64,000 nt of DNA from Bradyrhizobium valentinum (GCF_001440405.1 NZ_LLXX01000120.1:27473-91472), one strand, 5' to 3'. Positions 52,270-61,567 are shown, numbered from the stretch's first letter. The notes: generated by a model from the letters alone, not told the origin. Program-made: numbers and translations.

Positions 52270-53295
52270 TCAATTATCGAATCCGACCTTGTCCACCAGC
52301 GTCGAGGCCGCCTTGCGGTTGGCGGCGATCTTGGCGATCGGCAGCGGATCGGCCGTGAGCTTGCCGTAACCCGCAATCGTCGGGTTGACGGCGACGCCGG
52401 CGCGAACCGGGTATTCGTAGTTGGAATCGGCGTAGATCTGCTGCGCCTTGTCACCGACGAGCCACTCGATCAGCTTGACGCCGTTGGCCTTGTTGGGCGC
52501 GTTCTTCGCCAGGAGGACGCCGGAGAGATTGACGTGGGTGCCGCCGCCTTCGAAGGTCGGCAGGATCACCTTGGTGGCTTCCGCCCACGGCTTCTTCTCG
52601 GGGTCGTTGTTCATCATCAGCGCCCAGTAATAGGTGTTGCCGATGCCGATGTCGCACTTGCCGGCCGCGACGTCGCGCGCGGCTTCGCGGTCGCCGCCGG
52701 AGGGTTTTTGCGCCAGGTTGGCCTTCACGCCCTTCAACCATTCCTCGGCTTTGGCCTCGCCGTACTTCGCCGTGTAGGCCGCGAACAGGCCGTTGTTGTA
52801 GATGTGCTGGCCGGAGCGGATGCAGATCTTGCCCTTCCATTTGGGATCGGCGAGCTCTTCGTAGGTGATCTTGTCCTGCTTGACGCGGTCCTTCGAGGCG
52901 TAGATCACGCGCGCTCGCATGGAAATGCCGGCCCAGTGGCCGTCGGGATCGCGGTACTGCGCCGGCACGATCTCGTCGATCACCACCGACTTGATCGGCT
53001 GGGTGACGCCGGCCTTCACGGCGTCGTCGAGGCGGCCGATGTCGACCGTCAGCAGCACGTCGGCGGGGCTGTTGGCGCCTTCGGTCTTCATGCGCTGCTC
53101 GAGGCCAGAGCTTGCGGAAACGACGTTGACCTTGATGCCGGTGTCCTTGGTGAAGGCGTCGAACAGCGGCTGGATCAGCTTGGTTTCGCGATAGGTGTAG
53201 ACGTTGACTTCGCCGTCGGCGGACGCCGGCGACGCTCCAAACGCGGTGAAACAAAGCAACGCTGCGGTTGCGGCGGTAGCGCGAAAGTTCATCAT
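52270..53295 (-). CDS. fbpA: Ferric-iron ABC transporter binding protein
   Basis: 341 residues from the ATG at 53295. The N-terminus is a signal peptide (TAATAALLCFTAFGASPASA, cleavage before DGEV). The mature part is an FbpA/FutA-type transferrin-like ferric-binding protein: VNVYTYRETKLIQPLFDAF, and the Tyr pair Tyr222-Tyr223 in GIGNTYYWALM that coordinates iron. It passes Fe(III) to the FbpB permease downstream. Two Irr-like boxes lie upstream at 53386-53426. Confidence 0.9.
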   Translation of the reverse strand: MMNFRATAATAALLCFTAFGASPASADGEVNVYTYRETKLIQPLFDAFTKDTGIKVNVVSASSGLEQRMKTEGANSPADVLLTVDIGRLDDAVKAGVTQPIKSVVIDEIVPAQYRDPDGHWAGISMRARVIYASKDRVKQDKITYEELADPKWKGKICIRSGQHIYNNGLFAAYTAKYGEAKAEEWLKGVKANLAQKPSGGDREAARDVAAGKCDIGIGNTYYWALMMNNDPEKKPWAEATKVILPTFEGGGTHVNLSGVLLAKNAPNKANGVKLIEWLVGDKAQQIYADSNYEYPVRAGVAVNPTIAGYGKLTADPLPIAKIAANRKAASTLVDKVGFDN

Positions 53296-53385
53296 GAAAG
53301 CTGCCCGGCAGATTGGTTGAGGTGTCGATTTCAGTAGCGCAGCGACCACCGTGCCGTCAGCGACCGGATGTCGCGACCGGCTTCA

Positions 53386-53426
53386 TTTAGAGCGATTCCA
53401 GTATCTGATTTTAGAGCGATTCCAAA
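53386..53426 (-). promoter_or_regulatory. Tandem Irr-like iron-control boxes upstream of fbpA
   Basis: TTTAGAGCGATTCCA occurs at 53386-53400 and 53410-53424. The second copy continues to TTTAGAGCGATTCCAAA (53410-53426), matching 12 of 14 defined positions of the rhizobial iron-control element TTTAGAA-N3-TTCTAAA as I recall it. They lie 91-131 nt before the fbpA start. This is a candidate from similarity only. Confidence 0.5.
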
Positions 53427-53477
53427 TGTGGCGGGCTTCCGGGGCCGGAAGCAAGCGGTCACGCGGCCTGTTAGCAA

Positions 53478-54434
53478 TCAACGGGTGCGGTCGAAATCAA
53501 CAGCGGCGGTGTTGCCGCCGCTGACGATGATCGCAATTCGTTCGTCCGCGCTGGGCTTGTACGCGCCCGACAGGATCGCGGAAAATGCAGCCGCGCCACC
53601 CGGCTCTGCCACGATGCGCAGGGCGCGCCAAAGCGTCTCCTGAGCATCGGCAATCGCGGCGTCGGAAACCAGCACCGTTTGTCGTGCGTATTTCCGGACG
53701 ATCGGAAAAACCCGTTCACCCACACGTCTCGGCGCCAGTGAATCCGCCGCCAGTCCGCCGGCCTCCGCATCGACCGGATGGCCGGCCTCAAAAGCCCTCG
53801 TCAGCGTCGGCGATGCAAGCGGCTCGACCCCGATCACCTTGATACGGCCGGCGTACCAGGCGGCAAGTCCTGCGACCAATCCGCCGCCGCCCACCGACAC
53901 CAGCAGCGTATCGATATCCGGCGCCTGGCCGGCGAGTTCGAGGCCGAGCGTTCCCTGTCCCATGATGGTTTCGTTCTGGTCGAATGCCGGCACCGGCAAT
54001 GCGCCGGTTTGTTGCGCCCATGCCTCGCTGGCGGCGAGCGCATCGGCATAGCGTTCGCCCTCGATCGTGAGGTCGGCGCCGTAGTCCCTGATACGCTGCA
54101 CCTTCGCCGGCGAAGAGACGCTGGGAACGAAGATCTTGGCCGGCTTGCCGAGCTTCATTGCCGCATAGGCGACGGCCGCGCCGTGGTTGCCGCCGGACGC
54201 CGCCACCACGCCGGCCTTCGGCACGTCGCGGGTCAGCAGGTTGGCGAAAGCGCCGCGCGCCTTGAACGAGCCGGAATGCTGCAGAAGCTCTAGCTTGAGC
54301 GTGAGGGGATGGCTCGGAAGACCGAACTCGGCGCCATCGACCTGGACCACCGGCGTCCGCCGGACAAAGGGCCGGATCAGCCGCTCGCATTGCGCGATCA
54401 TTTCCGATGTAACGGCATCCGCTGACGCATCCAT
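53478..54434 (-). CDS. Threonine/serine dehydratase-like PLP enzyme
   Basis: 318 residues from the ATG at 54434, which has GGGAG at a good spacing; a longer frame to 54533 begins in a tandem repeat. The family is the fold II pyridoxal-phosphate group (threonine ammonia-lyase, serine racemase). The PLP lysine is Lys58 in HSGSFKARGA, and the cofactor-phosphate loop is SVGGGGLVAG. AASGGNHGAAVAYAA is the substrate loop. Likely reaction: threonine to 2-oxobutyrate. It is divergent from an ArsR-type regulator. Confidence 0.9.
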   Translation of the reverse strand: MDASADAVTSEMIAQCERLIRPFVRRTPVVQVDGAEFGLPSHPLTLKLELLQHSGSFKARGAFANLLTRDVPKAGVVAASGGNHGAAVAYAAMKLGKPAKIFVPSVSSPAKVQRIRDYGADLTIEGERYADALAASEAWAQQTGALPVPAFDQNETIMGQGTLGLELAGQAPDIDTLLVSVGGGGLVAGLAAWYAGRIKVIGVEPLASPTLTRAFEAGHPVDAEAGGLAADSLAPRRVGERVFPIVRKYARQTVLVSDAAIADAQETLWRALRIVAEPGGAAAFSAILSGAYKPSADERIAIIVSGGNTAAVDFDRTR

Positions 54435-54536
54435 TGCAACGCACTCCCAAGCAAGATCGAACAAGGCGAAATCGAACAGGGCGAAATCGATAAGCCCAAG
54501 CCGAGACGGGCCCGATTGACAGAAATTAGTCATTTA

Positions 54537-54546
54537 GCTAATTAGC
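54537..54546. promoter_or_regulatory. Palindrome between divergent regulator and enzyme genes
   Basis: GCTAATTAGC is a perfect 10-bp palindrome, 3 nt before the ArsR start. The spot is right for autoregulation and for control of the divergent enzyme. Confidence 0.45.
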
Positions 54547-54549
54547 AAT

Positions 54550-54867
54550 ATGGCTTCTTTCGAGGATGGCGTCGAGTCTGCTTTTCGCGCGCTCGCCAGC
54601 GATCGGCGGCTGTTGATCCTGGAATGGCTGAAACGCCCCCGGGCGCATTTTCGCCCCCAGGTCGACGGCGACCTTGTCAAGGACGGGGTCTGCGGTGTCT
54701 TGATTGCCGAAAAGCTCGGCGTCAGCCAGCCCACCGTGAGCGAGCATCTGAAGATATTATCGCAGGCGGGATTGGTGAGCGCCAAGCGCGTCAAGCAGTG
54801 GACGTTCTACAAGCGCGATGAAGCGCGCATCGCCAAGCTGAAAGCCCGCATGCTCGAGAAGATCTGA
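54550..54867 (+). CDS. ArsR-family transcriptional regulator
   Basis: 105 residues. The winged helix-turn-helix is clear: FRALASDRRLLILEWLKRP, VLIAEKLGVSQPTVSEHLKI LSQAGLVSAKR (read in parts) and the wing QWTFYKRDEARI. It has no obvious metal-binding Cys pair beyond one Cys, so metal sensing is not evident. It is divergent from the dehydratase-like gene and likely controls it. Confidence 0.87.
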   Translation: MASFEDGVESAFRALASDRRLLILEWLKRPRAHFRPQVDGDLVKDGVCGVLIAEKLGVSQPTVSEHLKILSQAGLVSAKRVKQWTFYKRDEARIAKLKARMLEKI

Positions 54868-54994
54868 TGTTCGGTCGCGGGCTGCGCCAGCGCGCGCCGA
54901 CGCTGGGCGCTCCGTGCCGACATTTTGAGCAGCGCAGCGCACGTTATCCGTTCGACCTCGGCGTCATCAGTGCCTAGTCTCGGCCGAAGCGGAG

Positions 54995-55489
54995 ATGATG
55001 CCAATGCGCGCGGTACTGGACTATTGCACCGGAGGGGTGGAACGGGAGGTGCCGGCCGGCACGGCTTTCATTCACGAGGGCAGCAGGACCGGGCATCTCT
55101 TTGTCCTGGTCCGGGGGCGGCTTGAAGTCATAAAGGGCGACAGCGTCGTGGCCGTCCTCAGCGAGCCGGGGGCGATGCTCGGGGAAATGTCGGTGCTGCT
55201 CGAGCAGCCCCATACGGCAACCGTGCGCGCCGCTTCCGATTCAGTGGTCTACGAGTTCGACGATGCCGCGGCGTTCCTGCGTGACCAGCCGGCGGTGGCG
55301 CTGTTGATCGCGCGGTTGCTGGCGCAGCGCCTCAATGTCGCGACCACCTATCTCGCCGATCTCATGCATCAGTATAGCGATCACGGTAACCACCTCTCGA
55401 TGGTCGGCGAGCTCCTGCAGAGCATGATCAACCTGCCGCCGACGCAGGTTTCGCCAGGCTCGGATCGGCAATCCGACCCAAGGATGTAA
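54995..55489 (+). CDS. Cyclic-nucleotide-binding protein without HTH
   Basis: 164 residues. One cNMP-binding domain of the CRP type: PAGTAFIHEGSRTGHLFVLV RGRLEVI, LSEPGAMLGEMSVLLEQPHT and ATVRAASDSVVYEF (read in parts). The phosphate-binding cassette GEMSVLLEQPHTATVRA is nearly complete. There is no DNA-binding domain; the C-terminal helices (about 110-150) may bind a partner. Its 3' end overlaps the convergent metallophosphoesterase by 62 nt. It may sense cAMP or a related signal. Confidence 0.85.
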   Translation: MMPMRAVLDYCTGGVEREVPAGTAFIHEGSRTGHLFVLVRGRLEVIKGDSVVAVLSEPGAMLGEMSVLLEQPHTATVRAASDSVVYEFDDAAAFLRDQPAVALLIARLLAQRLNVATTYLADLMHQYSDHGNHLSMVGELLQSMINLPPTQVSPGSDRQSDPRM

Positions 55490-56255
55490 GCCAGGCCGGC
55501 GGGTTCTCGATTCCCGCCGCCGGCCGCAGCAAGGGCGCGCACAGGTCGATACGTTGCGCCTCGCCGGCCGCAATCCAGAACGCTGCGCCCTCATCGAAGT
55601 CGAGCACGATGCAGACCGGCGGACGGCCGTGCTGCAGGCCGGCATTGAATACCCAGGTCGTGCCGATGCGGTCGAACCACGACCCGTCGGGGACGAACGG
55701 CGATTGATGGACGTGTCCTGAGATCACCATGGAAGGCTGGTACTGCGCGATCCATTGCAACAGCTCGACGTCGCCGAAGAACCGCTTGCCGCCCCAGCTC
55801 GTCGGCGAATTTGCCGGCGGCGCATGATGCACCCAGATCCAGCGCTGCGCCCGTTCCGCCGCGGCGTCGCGAAGCTGGGATTCGATGCGGCTCTTGACGA
55901 GCGGCCCGTCCCACCATGGACACACGGTAAAGTGCGTGCCGCCGATGGTGAGGCTGTCGCCGTCGCAGGCGATGCCGAGTTCGCTGATATCGCCGATCCA
56001 GCGTGCGATCTTTTCGCCTTCCGCGCTGCGCTCGTCGAGGTCGTGATTGCCCGAGCAGAGAATGACCCGCGTGATGCCTGATAGCAGCGACAGGTATTTT
56101 TTCACGACCAGAATCTGCGCGCGAAAATCGACCAACGATCCAACGTCGAGCGCGTCGCCGGCGAAAATGACGACGTCGAATTGCGGCGCTGCCGCAAGCA
56201 GCCAGTCGAACTGCGGCAATGAATAATGCAAATCGGCAACGACAAGGCAGCGCAT
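55428..56255 (-). CDS. Metallophosphoesterase
   Basis: 275 residues from the ATG at 56255. The dimetal motifs are complete: DLHYS (Asp8, His10), AGDALDVG, GNHDLD, HHAPP and GHVHQ. This is the calcineurin-like group that includes cAMP phosphodiesterase CpdA and DNA or phosphate-ester hydrolases. No signal peptide, so cytoplasmic. It is convergent with, and overlaps, the cyclic-nucleotide-binding gene by 62 nt. Confidence 0.9.
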   Translation of the reverse strand: MRCLVVADLHYSLPQFDWLLAAAPQFDVVIFAGDALDVGSLVDFRAQILVVKKYLSLLSGITRVILCSGNHDLDERSAEGEKIARWIGDISELGIACDGDSLTIGGTHFTVCPWWDGPLVKSRIESQLRDAAAERAQRWIWVHHAPPANSPTSWGGKRFFGDVELLQWIAQYQPSMVISGHVHQSPFVPDGSWFDRIGTTWVFNAGLQHGRPPVCIVLDFDEGAAFWIAAGEAQRIDLCAPLLRPAAGIENPPAWLTSLGRIADPSLAKPASAAG

Positions 56256-56503
56256 AATAATCAAATCCAAAAATGCCCGGGAAACAGGCGATCCGCAGGC
56301 GGATGCGTTCAGGCAGACTGGATTCGAGCAAGAATTGTGCCGACCCTGATGTTCAGACGGGATCGCTCCCCGCTGAAAGGATCAGGGCGCGTACCCATAA
56401 ATCGAGCTTGATGGCTACTCGATGTCCGATATGCGCCGATGGCGGACCAAATGCCGCATCGCAGCGAAACGACGCTAAGTGCCACGAGCAGAATTATTTT
56501 TTA

Positions 56504-56785
56504 CTATTTAGCCATCCGCCATGCGAACAGCACCACAGTCGCCCCGAGCGCCGCTGCAATTACCGACGTCACTATCCCGCCGCCGAGGGCGAGAAGAACC
56601 GCGATGTGATAGCCAATCAACGCGCCAGCAATACCCACCAATGCGCTTGTGACGATGCCGCGGGTTGATCCGGAGAATTGACGAGCAAGCCATGACGGCC
56701 CCGCAAGCCGGTCGAACAGAAAGCCAGCGGCGAGGCCGACTACGAGAACTACAATAAACGTTACGACGGGGTCTGGGGCGCGCAT
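56504..56785 (-). CDS. GlsB/YeaQ/YmgE-type small membrane protein
   Basis: 93 residues with three membrane helices: VVTFIVVLVVGLAAGFLF, GIVTSALVGIAGALIGYHIA and GGGIVTSVIAAALGATVVLF. The glycine pattern matches the transglycosylase-associated/GlsB stress-response family. Its role is poorly known; many members are induced by general stress. It is a single gene. Confidence 0.75.
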   Translation of the reverse strand: MRAPDPVVTFIVVLVVGLAAGFLFDRLAGPSWLARQFSGSTRGIVTSALVGIAGALIGYHIAVLLALGGGIVTSVIAAALGATVVLFAWRMAK

Positions 56786-57171
56786 GTTAGGCCGCCTGGA
56801 GTGTGGTTTAGATAAGTTTACGCAAACTCAGTCCAAGCGTCACAGGAACGGTGCGCCTTTACCGGAGAGAAGTCGACCAATATTTCGTGAAATCGGCGAC
56901 CCAAAAATTTAGGCCGACCACTTCCGGTCTACCCCGATAAGCAGACAATCTCCGTGCCGGCCGGCACTTCGCAAAAGTGCCAAAATCGGAAGTTCGAGCC
57001 TTTTCTCCAAAGCAGTCGTTCTCGCCCGCCCGCGATTGATTGACCGGCTTGGCGTGATCGGCGGAGACAAGTTGTATGATGTCCTATCGACTGCCGCAAA
57101 CAAGGAAAGGTACGAATGTTCATGAGCCCGTTTAATTTTGCCGCCGGTCAACCAGGGCGTTAGGAGGCGGC
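56786..57171. other. Gene-free stretch, no feature recognised
   Basis: 386 nt without a supported gene. An open frame on the reverse strand (56909-57151) has poor composition and no binding site. Nothing repeat-like was found that matches other parts of the window. Confidence 0.4.
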
Positions 57172-57492
57172 ATGAATCGCCTGAGATACCTCACGATTGC
57201 CGCAGTTTTGGCAACCGTTCATTTATTGTTGGCGTTGAGTTCTCTTCTCGTCAGTTTTTCCTTGGGAATGGGGCGCTTCGACTCGGGTGGCGATATGAGC
57301 CAACTCGAAAGTTTGGCCACGGCGCTTTCGGACACGCTCCTTTCGCCCATCTCACACGTCCAAACCAAGGGGTTATCGTCCCCGCTACAGTGGGCGGTCG
57401 TTCTTGGAAACAGCATTCTTTGGGGTGCTGTTCTTGCAGTGCCATTATGGGGATTGGCGCGACTGGTGAGGGGTAAACGTGCTGCCTTCTAA
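57172..57492 (+). CDS. Small membrane protein of unknown function
   Basis: 106 residues with a hydrophobic N-terminus (YLTIAAVLATVHLLLALSSL) and a second membrane helix near the C-terminus (WAVVLGNSILWGAVLAVPLW), ending in a basic tail. GGAGG lies 4-8 nt before the ATG (57163-57167). Not recognised. It stands alone before the convergent tct operon. Confidence 0.6.
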   Translation: MNRLRYLTIAAVLATVHLLLALSSLLVSFSLGMGRFDSGGDMSQLESLATALSDTLLSPISHVQTKGLSSPLQWAVVLGNSILWGAVLAVPLWGLARLVRGKRAAF

Positions 57493-57579
57493 CAACGCAT
57501 TCGAGCGGACCGTGAAGCATCGTGGGCCGCGTCTGATCGCAGCACAGCGGTGGTGGCCGGCCGCTCAACTCGGTCGGCC

Positions 57580-59079
57580 CTAATCCTCGCTTGCCCTGAA
57601 CCGACCGAGCCCCTTCAGCACGAACGGCGCCAGTAGCGCGATCAGCGCGATGCCGAGCAGCGTGGCCGACATCGGACTTTGCAGCAGCACCAGCGGATCG
57701 CCGAGGCTGATCGCAAGCGCCCGGCGCAACTGGCTTTCGGCGATCGGCCCCAGGATGAGACCGACGACGACAGGCGCGATCGGAAAATCGAACCTGCGCA
57801 TCAAAAAGCCCAGCACGCCAAAACCTGCCAGCATCGACAGTTCGACGACCGATGGCTTTGCCGCGATGGTGCCCATGGTCGCGAACACGAGAATGCCGGC
57901 GTACAGCCACGGCTGCGGGATCGCGAGCAGCTTCACCCACAGGCCAACCAGCGGCAGGTTGAGGACCAGCAGCATGACATTGGCGATGAACAGGCTGGCG
58001 ATCAGGCCCCACACCAGATCGGGCCGCTCGGCAAACAGCAGCGGCCCCGGGTTCAGGCCGTATTGCTGAAAGCCCGCCAGCATCATCGCAGCCGTGGCCG
58101 AGGTCGGCAGCCCGAGCGTCAGCAGCGGCACCAGGGTGCCGGCGGCGGAGGCGTTGTTGGCGGCTTCCGGCCCCGCGACGCCTTCGATCGCGCCCCTGCC
58201 GAATTCCTCTGGATGTTTCGACAGCCGCTTCTCGGTCGAGTAGGACAGGAAGGTCGGAATTTCCGCGCCGCCGGCAGGCAGCGCGCCGATCGGAAAACCG
58301 AACATCGTTCCGCGCAGCCACGCTTTCCACGACCGCTTCCAGTCTTCCATCGTCATCCACAGCGAGCCGCGCACCGGCTCGATCTTCTCCTCGGCGTGAT
58401 GGCGGCGCGATGCGACGTAGAGCGCTTCGCCCAAGGCGAACAGGCCGACCGCCAGCGTCGTCACCTCGACGCCGTCGAGCAGTTCGGGGATGCCGAACGC
58501 GAGCCGGGCCTGGCCGGTGAGCTTATCGATGCCGATCAGGCCGAGCGTCAGCCCGATGAACAGGCTGGTCAGTCCGCGGACCGGCGAATTTCCGAAGGTC
58601 GCCGACACCGTGACAAAGGCCACGCACATCAGCGCAAAGTAATCTTCAGGCCCGAAGCGCACCGCGAAATCGACCAGCCACGGCGCCAGAAAGGCGAGGC
58701 CGATGGTCGCGAGCGTGCCCGCGACGAACGAGCCGATCGCCGCGGTCGCAAGCGCCGGACCGCCGCGCCCGGCCCTGGCCATCTTGTTGCCCTCGAGCGC
58801 GGTCGCCATCGATGCGCTCTCGCCGGGCGTGTTGATCAGGATGGCGGTGGTCGATCCGCCATACATGCCGCCGTAATAGATGCCGGCGAACATGATCAGC
58901 GAGCCGCCGGGATCGAGCTTGTAGGTGACCGGCAGCAGCAATGCGACGGTGAGCGCCGGGCCGATGCCGGGCAGCACGCCGACCGCAGTGCCGAGGAACA
59001 CGCCGACCAGCGCGTAGAGCAGGTTCATGGGCTGCACGGCGACAGCCATGCCATGCGCGAGCGCGGCAAAAGTTTCCAT
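57580..59079 (-). CDS. tctA: Tripartite tricarboxylate transporter large permease
   Basis: 499 residues from the ATG at 59079, which overlaps the tctB stop. About twelve membrane helices with the TctA signature [20 protein letters not shown], then [20 protein letters not shown] and the second-half [24 protein letters not shown] (read in parts). It transports carboxylates such as citrate in exchange for cation energy, using the TctC binding protein. An extended frame up to 59469 is a shadow of tctB. Confidence 0.94.
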   Translation of the reverse strand: METFAALAHGMAVAVQPMNLLYALVGVFLGTAVGVLPGIGPALTVALLLPVTYKLDPGGSLIMFAGIYYGGMYGGSTTAILINTPGESASMATALEGNKMARAGRGGPALATAAIGSFVAGTLATIGLAFLAPWLVDFAVRFGPEDYFALMCVAFVTVSATFGNSPVRGLTSLFIGLTLGLIGIDKLTGQARLAFGIPELLDGVEVTTLAVGLFALGEALYVASRRHHAEEKIEPVRGSLWMTMEDWKRSWKAWLRGTMFGFPIGALPAGGAEIPTFLSYSTEKRLSKHPEEFGRGAIEGVAGPEAANNASAAGTLVPLLTLGLPTSATAAMMLAGFQQYGLNPGPLLFAERPDLVWGLIASLFIANVMLLVLNLPLVGLWVKLLAIPQPWLYAGILVFATMGTIAAKPSVVELSMLAGFGVLGFLMRRFDFPIAPVVVGLILGPIAESQLRRALAISLGDPLVLLQSPMSATLLGIALIALLAPFVLKGLGRFRASED

Positions 59080-59564
59080 TACAGCAGTCTTTCCAGAGGG
59101 CCGGCAGGAAGACTGAGCGTCAGCAGCCGATCGAAGGCGAGGTAGACGAGCGTGGTGATCACGATGGCGATCGCGAAGTCGGCGAGGATGGCGCGCCGTC
59201 CGAAGGCCGCCGAGGTGGTGACGAACAGCGCCGAGGTCGCAAGGATGAAGCCGCCGCCGAGGCCGATGATGGCGATCAGCAGCACCAGACCCCCGAGGAT
59301 CAGCAGCACAGCCCTGGGATCGGCGCTCTCGCGCGGCGGCAGGTCGCCGCGCAGGGCGTCGATCAGATTGCCGATCGCGAGCAGGCCGAGTCCGATCGCG
59401 ATGACGACCGGCATCACCTCGGGCCCCATCCCGTACATCGTGGTTGATGGCAGTTGACGCGAGTCCCATACCAGCACCGCGGCAAGTGCCGCGAGCGCGA
59501 GCGCAACGACGACGCCGGCACGATCGACGCGCCGCGCCGCCGGCTCCTGCGGACTATCCGTCAT
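59079..59564 (-). CDS. tctB: Tripartite tricarboxylate transporter small permease
   Basis: 161 residues with four membrane helices ([76 protein letters not shown]). TctB is the small membrane component, as expected between tctC and tctA. It overlaps both neighbours (4 nt at the front, 1 nt at the back), so the three are one unit. Confidence 0.9.
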   Translation of the reverse strand: MTDSPQEPAARRVDRAGVVVALALAALAAVLVWDSRQLPSTTMYGMGPEVMPVVIAIGLGLLAIGNLIDALRGDLPPRESADPRAVLLILGGLVLLIAIIGLGGGFILATSALFVTTSAAFGRRAILADFAIAIVITTLVYLAFDRLLTLSLPAGPLERLL

Positions 59565-60529
59565 GATTTGACTAGGCCGACCGACTTCAGCACGTCAGTG
59601 ACGCGCGCGGTTTCCTTCTTCAGAAAATCCGCGAACGCATCGCCGCCGAGATAGGCGTCATCCCAGCCCTTCTGCTTGAGGATGTCCTTCCAGGCGTCCG
59701 ACTTGACCATCTTCTCCACCGCATCGCTCAGGGTCTTACGCTGTTCCGGCGTGATGCCGGGAGGCGCGACGACCGAGCGCCAGTTGGCGAGCACGAGGTC
59801 GATCCCCTGTTCCTTGAAGGTCGGAATATCGAGGCCGGCGATGCGGTTCTCCGACGTCACGCCGAGCGCGCGCAGTTTGCCTGACTTGATCTGGCCTTCG
59901 TACTCACTCAGTCCGGAAATGCCGGCGGTGACTTTGCCGCCGAGAATCGCCGCCAGCGACTCGCCGCCTCCGGAAAACGGGATGTAGTTGATCTTCTTCG
60001 CGTCGGCGCCGATCGTTCCCGCAAACAACGCCGCCATCACATGGTCGACGCCGCCGGCGGAGCCGCCGGCAAAGGTCACTTTCGCGATATCGGCCTTCAC
60101 GGCGGCGGCGAGATCCTCCGCCGTCTTGATCGGCGAATTCGCCGGCACCACGATCACCTGGATTTCCTCGGTTAGCCGCGCAATCGGCGTCACCTGTTCG
60201 AGCGTCACCGGCGACTTGTTCATGGCGAGCGCGCCCACCATGACGAAACCGTTCACCATCATCTGGTTGCCGTCGCCCTTGGCGCCGTTGACGAACTGCG
60301 CGATGCCGACGCTGCCGCCGGCGCCGGCAACGTTCGTCACCTGGACGCTGCGGGCGATCTTGGCGGCGACCAGCGCCTGCTGCATCGAGCGGGCGGTTTG
60401 ATCCCATCCGCCGCCGGGTGCAGCAGGCGCCATTATCTTGAGCTCGAGCTGCTGCGCGAGGGCAGGGCCGCCTGCTGCAAGGCTCAACGCGACGACCGCG
60501 CCGAACAGGCGCGCATGAAACGGGATCAT
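59561..60529 (-). CDS. tctC: Tripartite tricarboxylate transporter binding protein
   Basis: 322 residues from the ATG at 60529, which has GGAGGAAATCCC upstream; a longer frame to 60559 is less likely. The signal peptide is LFGAVVALSLAAGGPALA. The mature Bug/TctC-type protein has LKIMAPAAPGGGWDQTARSM, GGSVGIAQFVNGA and GGAGGVDHVMAAL-like loops for a carboxylate ligand. It starts the tctCBA operon, which is complete. The ligand is not evident. Confidence 0.93.
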   Translation of the reverse strand: MIPFHARLFGAVVALSLAAGGPALAQQLELKIMAPAAPGGGWDQTARSMQQALVAAKIARSVQVTNVAGAGGSVGIAQFVNGAKGDGNQMMVNGFVMVGALAMNKSPVTLEQVTPIARLTEEIQVIVVPANSPIKTAEDLAAAVKADIAKVTFAGGSAGGVDHVMAALFAGTIGADAKKINYIPFSGGGESLAAILGGKVTAGISGLSEYEGQIKSGKLRALGVTSENRIAGLDIPTFKEQGIDLVLANWRSVVAPPGITPEQRKTLSDAVEKMVKSDAWKDILKQKGWDDAYLGGDAFADFLKKETARVTDVLKSVGLVKS

Positions 60530-60665
60530 GGGATTTCCTCCAGGCTCACGCGGAGCCATTATGTGTCAATTCGTCGCATATCAGCCGGAAAAGGCGTCGC
60601 TGTCCAGCAGGACCTTTACGTGTCCGAACCCGGTCCTTCAGTAAAAGATCTCGCCGCATCTCCAA

Positions 60666-60820
60666 CCTCGCCCCGCTTGCGGGGAGAGGTCGGCGCGAAG
60701 CGCCGGGTGAGGGGGTACAGGTCTCACGTCATTCAGAGCTCGCGGAGAGGGCCCCTCACCCCAACCCTCTAAGAGCGAGCTTCGCTCGTCTCGACCCCGT
60801 GAAGGACGGGGAGAGGGAGC
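60666..60820. repeat. Palindromic intergenic repeat
   Basis: The 344-nt gap between tctC and the TetR gene holds no supported gene. It contains CCTCGCCCCGCTTGCGGGGA, GGCGCGAAGCGCC and GAGCGAGCTTCGCTCG palindromes and ends CCCCGTGAAGGACGGGGAGA. It resembles the elements at 16653 and 52113. Confidence 0.7.
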
Positions 60821-60873
60821 GGAGAAAGCACCGTGTGCTGATCGCGATTCTGGATTAGCCTCCGAAAATTTCG

Positions 60874-61518
60874 CTACGGCCTTGAAGCGCGGGCGGCTTT
60901 CGTCTTCGGCATTTGCCTTGAGCGAAAGTGAAACGCCAATTGCGTGGCGCACGTCCGAAGAGGAGTCGTGCTTTGCTTTGCCTTGGCCTGGGCGATAGCG
61001 CCTGAATAAGACGCAATGACGAAGGTGGCCAAGGCCTCGGCGTCGAAAGCGCCGGCGAAATCCGCCCGCAGTTTGTCGGCAATCACCTTGCGCCAATTGT
61101 CATAGATGCTCTCGATCGCCTCTCGAAATTCGGAATCTGCCGCGCAAAGCTCGAGCGCCAGATTGTTGAGCGGGCATCCCAGAATAGCCCTGGACCGATC
61201 GAGGGCCGACGCGATCTGCTCGAACGCCGTACGTATCCCTTCCTCCGCGCCGCGTGCGGACCTGACCGGCTCGAGCCAATGCTTGTCGACGGCTTGCGCG
61301 ACGCGCTCCTGGATGACGTTGAGCGCAAGCACCTTCTTCGTGGGGAAATGATGGTGGAGGGCGCCCGCCGTTACGCCGGCCGCGCGAACAATGTCGTGCG
61401 TGCTGGTCGAGTGATAGCCCCGCTTCTGGAAGGCGTCCGCTGTTGCATCCAGGATGCGCTTTCTCACTCCGGCGGGATCGTTGGTTCGCGAGCGGCCGCT
61501 GGCCGGTTTCTTGGTCAT
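60874..61518 (-). CDS. TetR/AcrR-family repressor
   Basis: 214 residues. The N-terminal HTH is clear: RKRILDATADAFQKRGYHST, then HDIVRAAGVTAGALHHHFPT KKVLAL (read in parts). The C-terminal part forms a ligand-binding domain (residues about 75-190) and ends with a basic tail. It is divergent from a GST-type gene, with an inverted repeat between them, so it likely represses both. Confidence 0.92.
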   Translation of the reverse strand: MTKKPASGRSRTNDPAGVRKRILDATADAFQKRGYHSTSTHDIVRAAGVTAGALHHHFPTKKVLALNVIQERVAQAVDKHWLEPVRSARGAEEGIRTAFEQIASALDRSRAILGCPLNNLALELCAADSEFREAIESIYDNWRKVIADKLRADFAGAFDAEALATFVIASYSGAIAQAKAKQSTTPLRTCATQLAFHFRSRQMPKTKAARASRP

Positions 61519-61567
61519 GAGGAACTCCCACCGCTATCGGCACAGAAGCCGTCTATCGGATTGACAA

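Noticed and set aside
56909..57151. 80-residue reverse frame in the 56.8-57.2 kb gap
   Set aside because: No binding site, mixed composition, no domain; not supported.
57679..59145. 488-residue forward frame opposite tctA
   Set aside because: Gln/Arg-rich shadow; tctA has clear family motifs and its overlap with tctB.
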